DNA from: Collinsella sp. AM17-1
GTDB taxonomy: Bacteria; Actinomycetota; Coriobacteriia; Coriobacteriales; Coriobacteriaceae
Assembly: GCF_003470665.1 (NCBI RefSeq)
Contig: NZ_QRJZ01000003.1
Span: 99,288-163,287, forward strand
Direction: 5' to 3'
Length of the DNA: 64,000 bases
This document shows, piece by piece, positions 58,128-64,000 of this stretch. The notes under the pieces are model-generated. The model had not been told where the DNA came from, ran no database searches, and was given only the letters and a program-made list of their open reading frames with translations. The translations under genes were made by a program, and so were the position numbers. The stretch's first letter is position 1. The number at the start of each line of letters is the position of its first letter.

Positions 58128-59125
58128 TGAAGGGAACGCATACCGTTGTCGTAGAGCGTGCAAAGGTCAAATACACACTCACCTTTAAACGCAACATTTC
58201 CTTCATTCGCGGTAACAGCGGCACGGGCAAAACGACGCTCATCTCGATGATTCGCGACTACAACGACCGAGGACCGGAAAGCGGCGTTACACTCAGCTGC
58301 GACGCGCCATGCGAAACGCTTTCCGGCAGACGCTGGGAGCGCGAGCTGTCGATCATCGAAGATTCGATCGTCTTTCTAGATGAGGGCAACGAGTTTATCT
58401 ACTCAAAGGACTTCGCCAAAGCCATCAACGGATCGTCCAACTATTTTGTTCTGATATCTCGTCGCGACGCCAACGAACTCCCCTACAGCGTCGACGAGAT
58501 CCTAAAGCTAGTCAACACCACAAGCAAGACAATTAATGGCCGCAAGAGCGACAGACGCTTCTACTCGGTGACTAAACCGCTATATGACCACACGGCAAGC
58601 ATGCTGTATCAGGACCTTAACGTAGGGTTCGACAATCCTGACGCCGTAATTGTCGAGGATAGCAAGTCTGGCTATCAATTCTATAGCACCCTTTGCAACC
58701 GACTGGGAATCCCCTGCTATACCGCCACCGGCGTAGCGAACCTAAAACGAACGATTCACGAATGTCCCGAGCAAAACATCCTTGCCATAGGAGACGGCGC
58801 AGCGTTTGGTCCCTACATCGAAAAGGTGCTCGGACAGCGCGTTTACAAGAACGTTCGCTTGTTCCTCCCTGAATCATTTGAGTGGACGCTTTTGCGATCT
58901 GGCCTCATCCCCAACAACGACATTCCAAAAATCCTCAAGGACCCTTCGAGCTATATCGAAAGCCGCGACTACCTGAGCTGGGAGCGGTTCTTCACCGACG
59001 TATTGATCAAGTACTCTGCAGACACTCGCTACGTCTACAGAAAGGCACGGCTCAACGAGCAGTACCTAAAGCCGCAGGCGATGGATGCAGTTGCGAGCGT
59101 CTTGCCCGAGTGTCTGAAGGCATAA
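58127..59125 (+). CDS. P-loop ATPase partner of the DUF4869 protein
   Basis: 332 aa. Walker A GNSGTGKTT (29-37), Walker B-like SIVFLDEGNEF, then VLISRRDANELPYSVDEILK. From about residue 175, DAVIVEDSKSGYQFYSTLCN and NILAIGDGAAFGPYIEKVL look like the acidic motifs of a Toprim-like nuclease domain, as in OLD-type proteins; this part is inference. Coupled to the gene before it. Confidence 0.7.
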   Translation: MKGTHTVVVERAKVKYTLTFKRNISFIRGNSGTGKTTLISMIRDYNDRGPESGVTLSCDAPCETLSGRRWERELSIIEDSIVFLDEGNEFIYSKDFAKAINGSSNYFVLISRRDANELPYSVDEILKLVNTTSKTINGRKSDRRFYSVTKPLYDHTASMLYQDLNVGFDNPDAVIVEDSKSGYQFYSTLCNRLGIPCYTATGVANLKRTIHECPEQNILAIGDGAAFGPYIEKVLGQRVYKNVRLFLPESFEWTLLRSGLIPNNDIPKILKDPSSYIESRDYLSWERFFTDVLIKYSADTRYVYRKARLNEQYLKPQAMDAVASVLPECLKA

Positions 59126-59165
59126 TGGCAGTGGGGAGGACCAACTTGGTCCTCCCCACTGCCAT
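59125..59165. repeat. 41-bp near-perfect palindrome
   Basis: Arms of 20 bp (59125-59144, 59146-59165; outer ATGGCAGTGGGGAGG) match exactly around one central base. It begins on the last base of the ATPase stop codon. No U-run follows on either strand, so a simple intrinsic terminator is doubtful. Confidence 0.85.
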
Positions 59166-59440
59166 GGAAACCCAGCACACGCAATAGCTGCCGGCAAGAG
59201 CGGCAACTGTCGCAACCACAAACCCATCCACGCGGCGGCTCGAAAGCTCAAGCCCACTCAGCGCGGCAAGGACAAGCCAAGTGACACCGGCTCCAATAAA
59301 CAGCAGGGGCTTGCTCACGCTCGGCTCGAGCCCCCCTTGGCGCGCCGTATAGCCAATCCACATCAGCAGCACAACAGCAGCTCGCGCCACGGCTTCGGCC
59401 TAAACGTATACCCGGCAAGAATAAAGAACACCTGCATGTG
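59166..59440 (-). pseudogene. Relic of an integral membrane acyltransferase-like gene
   Basis: 275 bp without an intact gene. Minus-strand frames give membrane-like pieces in two frames: FFHMQVFFILAGYTFRPKPW, which resembles the start of acyltransferase-3 proteins, then a stop and frame change, and KPLLFIGAGVTWLVLAALSG ending near the palindrome. Reads as a decayed gene. Confidence 0.4.
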
Positions 59441-59444
59441 AAAA

Positions 59445-59473
59445 AAGCCCAGACCTCCAAGCGGTCCGGGCTT
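59445..59473 (-). terminator. Terminator of tRNA-Arg(UCU)
   Basis: 11-bp stem AAGCCCGGACC / GGTCTGGGCTT (one mismatch) with a 7-nt loop, followed on the minus strand by TTTT, 10 bp after the tRNA CCA end. Confidence 0.85.
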
Positions 59474-59482
59474 AATAAACGA

Positions 59483-59559
59483 TGGTGCTCCATGGCGGAT
59501 TCGAACCGTCGACCTTGGGATTAGAAGTCCCCTGCTCTATCCAACTGAGCTAATGGAGC
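59483..59559 (-). tRNA. tRNA-Arg (anticodon UCU)
   Basis: 77 nt including CCA. Acceptor GCTCCAT / ATGGAGC; anticodon arm GGGGA-CTTCTAA-TCCCA gives TCT; T loop TTCGAAT. One A-C mismatch in the T stem. Confidence 0.94.
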
Positions 59560-59613
59560 AAATAACCGCACGCCCAAGCAAGCACAAGCCTGTCAGGCGC
59601 AAGTAATTATAAC

Positions 59614-60381
59614 CTAGTTGAACTGCTCGCGGTACGCCTTGCAGACCTCATCGACCGGACCGTCCATGCGAAGGTCACCCTTCTCAATCCAAACGGCACG
59701 CTGGCAGATGCGCTCAACCTGCTCCATAGAGTGCGAAACGAACAGAACCGTCACGTCACCGCTCTGGATAAAGTGCTGGATGCGGGCCTCGCACTTCTGC
59801 TGGAAGAACACATCACCGACGGACAGCGTCTCGTCAACGATTAGAATATCGGGCTCGGTAATCGTCGCGATTGCAAAGGCGATACGCGCCACCATGCCCG
59901 AGGAGAAGTTCTTAAGCGGCATATCGACAAAGTTCTGCAGCTCAGCGAACTCGATAATGCCGTCAAAGTTGGCGTCGATGAACTCCTTGGTATAGCCGAG
60001 CAGGGCACCGTTCAGATAGATGTTCTCGCGGGCAGTCAGCTCGGGGTCAAAGCCGGCACCAAGCTCAATCAGCGGCGCGATGTTACCGTGCACCTTAACA
60101 CTGCCCTCGCTAGGCTCAAGCACGCCAGCGATAATCTTGAGCATCGTAGACTTGCCGGAGCCATTGGTGCCGACCAGACCCACGACCTCGCCACGATGAA
60201 TATCGAACGAGATGTGCTTAAGCGCCCTAAACTCCTCAAAGAACAGCTCGTGCTTGGCAAGCTTGATGAAGTACTCCTTGAGGTTGGTCAGCGACTCGGA
60301 CGCCATGTTAAAGATCATGGTGACGTCGTCGACCTCGACAGCCAGAGGCTGCTCGCTGTAATCAACAACAGATTCAGTCAT
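59614..60381 (-). CDS. Polysaccharide/teichoic acid ABC exporter, ATP-binding protein
   Basis: 255 aa from ATG 60381 (AAGGAG upstream; GTG 60384 is alternative). Walker A GTNGSGKST, signature NFSSGMVARIAFA, Walker B ILIVDETLSVGD and H-loop VSHSMEQV. The sequence ELGAGFDPELTARENIYLNG is typical of Wzt/TagH/RfbE-type exporters. No C-terminal glycan-binding domain is present. Paired with the permease upstream. Confidence 0.9.
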   Translation of the reverse strand: MTESVVDYSEQPLAVEVDDVTMIFNMASESLTNLKEYFIKLAKHELFFEEFRALKHISFDIHRGEVVGLVGTNGSGKSTMLKIIAGVLEPSEGSVKVHGNIAPLIELGAGFDPELTARENIYLNGALLGYTKEFIDANFDGIIEFAELQNFVDMPLKNFSSGMVARIAFAIATITEPDILIVDETLSVGDVFFQQKCEARIQHFIQSGDVTVLFVSHSMEQVERICQRAVWIEKGDLRMDGPVDEVCKAYREQFN

Positions 60382-60392
60382 CACAGCACTCC

Positions 60393-61238
60393 TTAGATGT
60401 AGAGGATGAACTTGCGCTCGGACTTATGGAACACGGTGTAGCCAATAACAAGCGCAAGGACCGCCCAAGCGACGCACATACCAAACGTCAAAAGCGAGGG
60501 CGTAGTCTGGAACAGGAAGATATCACGCATAAACTGCAGGTAGTTGAACATGGGGTTCGCATACATCAAGATACGCACGAGATGCGGCATTTGCGCAATA
60601 TAGTCAGTCGTCCAGAAGATGGGCGTAATGTAAGTCCACGCCGTAATGACGACGCTCCACAGATGCATAACGTCGCGGAAGAAGACCGTAAGGGCAGAGA
60701 GCATCATGCCCAGGCCCATGCAGAAGCACATAAGCAGCAGCAGGCAAACCGGCAACAGAATCAGGTGCCAAGAAGGCATAACGCGGAACCACAGCATGAC
60801 GATGGCGACGGCGACCAGCGAGAAGGCAAAGTTGACCAGCGAGAAGAGCACCTTCTGCACCGGGAAAACCCAGCGGTGCACCTTAACCTTCTTGAGCAGA
60901 GGGGCAGCGCCCACGATCGACGTCAGGGCCTGGTTAGTAGACTCAGACATGACGGCAAAGGTGATGTTACCCACGATCAAGTACAGCGGGTACATCTCGG
61001 GCGTCATTGAGCCATTGCGGCCCTGGCCAAAAATCGTCGAGAACACGATGGCCATGACGATCATCATCAGCAGCGGGTTGAGCACCGACCATGCGACGCC
61101 CAGAACGCTACGGCGATACTTGATCTTAAAATCCTTGGTAACCAGCTGACGAAGGATAAACGCGTCCTTCTCAAATTCGTTCTTAGCAAACGTCGCAGGC
61201 AGACTGCGAGTTTCTTGTTGCTTTGTCTGATCCGACAC
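60393..61238 (-). CDS. Polysaccharide ABC exporter permease (ABC-2)
   Basis: 281 aa from GTG 61238, which has AAAGGAG eight bases upstream; the frame to 61301 lacks such a site. Six hydrophobic helices. Amphipathic N-terminus FILRQLVTKDFKIKYRRSVL followed by GVAWSVLNPLLMMIVMA and the late SALTVFFRDVMHLWSVVITA motif of TagG/Wzm-like permeases. 11 bp before the ATPase gene. Confidence 0.9.
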   Translation of the reverse strand: MSDQTKQQETRSLPATFAKNEFEKDAFILRQLVTKDFKIKYRRSVLGVAWSVLNPLLMMIVMAIVFSTIFGQGRNGSMTPEMYPLYLIVGNITFAVMSESTNQALTSIVGAAPLLKKVKVHRWVFPVQKVLFSLVNFAFSLVAVAIVMLWFRVMPSWHLILLPVCLLLLMCFCMGLGMMLSALTVFFRDVMHLWSVVITAWTYITPIFWTTDYIAQMPHLVRILMYANPMFNYLQFMRDIFLFQTTPSLLTFGMCVAWAVLALVIGYTVFHKSERKFILYI

Positions 61239-61398
61239 GGATGCAACTCCTTTACTCGTAATCGTTGACAAACGAACAGTATAGACCCGACGGCCATGCA
61301 AACGATTCGCGCAACAAAACTGGAGAACTAACCCACATCTTAGGATGCCAGGCCCAAACGGCTATACTTTCTAGGATTGAATGTATAAGGAGCATTAA

Positions 61399-62370
61399 GT
61401 GAATTCTGAATCCATCGCCGTCATCATCCCTTGCTACAACGAAGCGCTCACGATCGGCAAAGTCATCGACGACTTTCACCGCGAGCTTCCGCAGGCGACG
61501 GTCTATGTCTATGACAACAACTCGTCGGACGATACCTCACGCATTGCCACCGAGCACGGCGCCACAGTCCGCTTTGAGCCCCGTCAGGGAAAGGGCAACG
61601 TGTGCCGCCAGATGTTTCGCGATATCGACGCCGATTGCTACCTGATGGTCGACGGAGACGACACCTACCCCGCCGAGGCGGCCAAGGCCCTCTGCGAGCC
61701 CATCCTTAACGGCACGGCCGACATGACCGTAGGCGATCGCCTTTCCAACGGCACCTACGCCGAGGAGAACAAGCGTGCCTTCCACGGCTTTGGCAATAAT
61801 CTGGTCCGCGCCATGATCAAGTGGATCTATGGCTACAGCTTCGATGACGTCATGACAGGCTACCGCGCCATGAGCCGCCCGTTCGTTAAAACCTTCCCAG
61901 TGCTTTCCGAGGGCTTTCAGATCGAAACCGAGCTCTCGATCCACGCCGTCGACCACCGCTGGCGCATCAAAGATGTGCCCATCGAGTACCGCGACCGTCC
62001 CGAGGGTTCCGAGTCCAAACTCAACACCGTGAGCGACGGCATTAAAGTCGTTGCGATGATCGGCACGCTGTTCAAGGACTACCGCCCGCTGAAGTTCTTC
62101 AGCCTCGTTGCGCTTCTGTTCGCGGTATTCGGCCTCGCCCTGGGCATGCCCATCGTTGTCGAATATTTCCAGACCGGCCTCGTCCCGCGCTTCCCCACCG
62201 CTGTGCTCGCCGCCTCGTTTATGTTCCTGTGCGGCCTGAGCCTTGCGACCGGCTTCATCCTTGATTCTGTAGCAAAGGTCGAAAAAAAGCAGTGGGAGGT
62301 CAACGTGTACAGCAAATACGCCTACGACGACCAGCCCGGCCACCCTACTTCCATGCCAAGCGAGAGGTAG
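61399..62370 (+). CDS. Family 2 glycosyltransferase with two C-terminal membrane helices
   Basis: 323 aa from GTG 61399 (AAGGAG upstream). IIPCYNEALTIGKVIDDFHR, VYDNNSSDDTSRIA, MVDGDDTYPAEA (DxD) and GYRAMSRPFVKTFPVLSEGF, FQIETELSIHAV. The C-terminus (about 235-300) has two helices. Resembles polyprenyl-phosphate sugar transferases. Divergent from the ABC exporter; likely the same envelope-glycan pathway. Confidence 0.88.
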   Translation: MNSESIAVIIPCYNEALTIGKVIDDFHRELPQATVYVYDNNSSDDTSRIATEHGATVRFEPRQGKGNVCRQMFRDIDADCYLMVDGDDTYPAEAAKALCEPILNGTADMTVGDRLSNGTYAEENKRAFHGFGNNLVRAMIKWIYGYSFDDVMTGYRAMSRPFVKTFPVLSEGFQIETELSIHAVDHRWRIKDVPIEYRDRPEGSESKLNTVSDGIKVVAMIGTLFKDYRPLKFFSLVALLFAVFGLALGMPIVVEYFQTGLVPRFPTAVLAASFMFLCGLSLATGFILDSVAKVEKKQWEVNVYSKYAYDDQPGHPTSMPSER

Positions 62371-62420
62371 ATCTTCCGCAAAATACTATTGGCACCACTG
62401 CGCAGATAGCCACCAACAAG

Positions 62421-62450
62421 AAAAGCCGCCGTTAAAGAACGGCGGCTTTT
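62421..62450. terminator. Bidirectional terminator between glycosyltransferase and rmlCD
   Basis: 13-bp stem AAAAGCCGCCGTT / AACGGCGGCTTTT with AAAG loop; U-runs at both ends serve both convergent genes. Confidence 0.92.
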
Positions 62451-62472
62451 ACTCTCGAAAAGTTAATAGCGG

Positions 62473-63927
62473 CTAGAGCGTCTTGAGGTACTCCCCCAGC
62501 TCTTCCTCCCAGTCGGGCATGTGGAACCCGACCGACTCGAGCCCGGACAGGTCGAGCGCGGAGTGGACCGGGCGCGGTGCGACGGGGCCCTCGGCGCTCG
62601 CGTAGTAGTCGGCGGTCGATACCGGCACGACCTTCTCGCCGTTGCCGTTGGCGGCCTCGAAGACGGCGCGTGCGATGTCCGCCCAGGACTTCACCGCGCC
62701 GGATCCGGTGCAGTCGTAGGTGCCGTAGGGGGCGTGCGTCCCCAGCACGTGGAAGATGGCCTCGGCCATGTCGCGCGTGAAGGTCAGGCGGCCCAGCTGG
62801 TCGTCGACCACGGTGACCTGCTCGAGCTTGTCGTCCGGGTCGGCGACGCGGTCTGAGAGTGCCTTCATGGTCTTCACGAAGTTGTGCCCCTCGCCGATGA
62901 CCCAGCTGGAGCGCATGATGTAGTGGTGCGGGCACCCGGCCACGGCGATGTCGCCGGCGGCCTTGGTCTGGCCGTAGACGGACAGCGGGGAGAACGGCTC
63001 GTCCTCCGTGTGGACCTCGGCGGTGCCGTCGAAGACGTAGTCGGAGGATACGTGGACCAGGGTGATGCCGTACCCGGCGCAGGTGCGTGCGAGAAGGGCG
63101 GGCCCCGTCGCGTTGGCCTTCCAGGCGGTCACGCGGCCCTCGGGGGTCTCGGCCCTGTCGACTGCCGTGTAGGCGCCGCAGTTGATGACCGTGCCGTAGA
63201 GCGACCAGTCGTACTGCGAATAGGCGTCCGGGTCGGACATGTCGAAGGTGTCGATGTCGCAGAAGTCGAAGTCCTTGGCGACGCCGCGCTCCTCGGCGAG
63301 CGCACGTACCGCATGGCCCAGCTGGCCGTTACAGCCGGTGACGAGGGTGCGCTTCGGCGCCATGGGGACGACGTCCTTGAGCATCGGGTGGTTGAGGTCC
63401 GCCTCGGATACGGTGGCCTCATCGAGCGGGATCGGCCACTCGATGGCGAGCTCGGGGTCGGCGAGGTTCACGAAGGTGTAGGTCCTCTTGAGCTCGAGCG
63501 ACCAGTGGGCGTCCACCAGGTAGGTGTAGGCGGTGCCGTCCTCCAGGGCCTGGAAGGAGTTGCCCACGCCGCGCGGGACGTAGATGGCCTTCGACGGGTC
63601 GAGCGTGCAGGTGAACACCTTCCCGTAGGTGGCGCTGCCCTCGCGCAGGTCCACCCAAGCGCCGAAGACCGAGCCGCGGGCCACGGAGATGAACTTGTCC
63701 CAGGGCTCGGCGTGGATGCCGCGCGTGACGCCGCGGCTGTCGTTGTAGGAGACGTTGTTCTGGACGACGCGGAGGTCCGGGATGCCCAGGGCGCACATCT
63801 TGGCGCGCTGCCAGTTCTCCTTGAACCAGCCGCGCGAGTCGCCGTGGACGGCGAGGTCGACGACCTTGAGGCCCTCGATGCCGGTCTCGGTGACGGAGAG
63901 GTCCTTCTCGAATGCGATGTCAGCCAT
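62473..63927 (-). CDS. rmlCD: dTDP-4-dehydrorhamnose 3,5-epimerase / reductase fusion (RmlC-RmlD)
   Basis: 484 aa. Residues 1-190 RmlC cupin: DSRGWFKENWQRAKMCALG, VQNNVSYNDSRGVTRGIHAE, VDLREGSATYGKVFTCTLDP, IYVPRGVGNSFQAL. Residues 190-484 RmlD: TLVTGCNGQLGHAVRALAEE (NADPH), VINCGAYTAVDRAE, HVSSDYVFDG, YGQTKAAGD. Last two steps of dTDP-L-rhamnose synthesis on one chain. GATAGGAGCTTTTCCC precedes the ATG; the remaining 73 bp to the edge hold no gene I can support. Confidence 0.93.
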   Translation of the reverse strand: MADIAFEKDLSVTETGIEGLKVVDLAVHGDSRGWFKENWQRAKMCALGIPDLRVVQNNVSYNDSRGVTRGIHAEPWDKFISVARGSVFGAWVDLREGSATYGKVFTCTLDPSKAIYVPRGVGNSFQALEDGTAYTYLVDAHWSLELKRTYTFVNLADPELAIEWPIPLDEATVSEADLNHPMLKDVVPMAPKRTLVTGCNGQLGHAVRALAEERGVAKDFDFCDIDTFDMSDPDAYSQYDWSLYGTVINCGAYTAVDRAETPEGRVTAWKANATGPALLARTCAGYGITLVHVSSDYVFDGTAEVHTEDEPFSPLSVYGQTKAAGDIAVAGCPHHYIMRSSWVIGEGHNFVKTMKALSDRVADPDDKLEQVTVVDDQLGRLTFTRDMAEAIFHVLGTHAPYGTYDCTGSGAVKSWADIARAVFEAANGNGEKVVPVSTADYYASAEGPVAPRPVHSALDLSGLESVGFHMPDWEEELGEYLKTL

Positions 63928-64000
63928 GTGGGAAAAGCTCCTATCGAAGAGGTTGTATAACCGGGGGCGCCCGCGCGGGGACGCAGGATCATCCCCATGC

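Noticed and set aside
59052..59390. 112-aa minus-strand membrane protein
   Set aside because: Its C-terminal third is antisense to the ATPase gene and palindrome, its N-terminus is out of frame with the upstream membrane segment; treated as part of a relic.

Overview
This is a GC-rich stretch of an actinobacterial chromosome. Gene content (an mreBCD-mrdA-rodA cluster, a one-operon shikimate pathway with an aroE-aroK fusion, an rmlC-rmlD fusion) and the style of the phage genes suggest a Coriobacteriia gut bacterium, most likely Collinsella or a close relative. That is inference from gene content; no 16S rRNA is present. A complete-looking prophage of about 35.1 kb (13721-48823) splits the window.

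Left chromosome (1-13709), all minus strand. mreB-mreC-mreD-mrdA(PBP2)-rodA encode the elongation machinery, followed by a DUF697-like membrane protein and a radical SAM protein cut by the window edge. Upstream lie a TPR membrane protein, a cyclophilin, a zinc-ribbon membrane protein and a P-type cation ATPase.

Prophage (13721-48823). It sits at the 3' end of tRNA-Arg(CCG). A 10-bp sequence (ATGGTGCCCC) is shared by both ends. At the left end it is followed by the terminator that presumably once served the tRNA. Reading right to left: a large serine integrase whose 3' end runs into the tRNA, a CI/Cro-type switch with three 16-bp palindromic operators, a long early operon (HTH regulators, Holliday-junction-resolvase-like nuclease, DUF1351, ERF, SSB, replication protein, many small zinc-binding proteins, cytosine methyltransferase), HNH, terminase, portal, a MuF protein carrying a C-terminal PD-(D/E)XK toxin-like domain, scaffold, capsid, connectors, tail genes with a -1 frameshift chaperone, tape measure, Dit, Tal, BppU-like protein, a short tail-tip protein, and lysis genes.

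The most interesting system is at 15796-17868. A tyrosine recombinase gene abuts a cluster of five copies of the 10-bp sequence TTCCGTATCC. Every copy lies in the same reading frame (Ser-Val-Ser) at the start of a different C-terminal coding cassette. One cassette is joined to the constant N-terminus (17527-17868). Four are headless and silent: two on the minus strand and two on the plus strand. This is the layout of a shufflon, a site-specific inversion system that would switch the C-terminus of a phage tail-tip (probably receptor-binding) protein.

Right chromosome (48815-64000): tRNA-Arg(CCG); a plus-strand aromatic operon aroF-tyrA-aroB-aroA-aroC-pheA-aroEK, then a hairpin and aroQ, giving every step from DAHP to chorismate plus the tyrosine and phenylalanine branches; a DUF4869 gene with a P-loop ATPase gene; a membrane-protein relic; tRNA-Arg(UCU); a polysaccharide ABC exporter pair; a family 2 glycosyltransferase; and an rmlC-rmlD fusion for dTDP-rhamnose.
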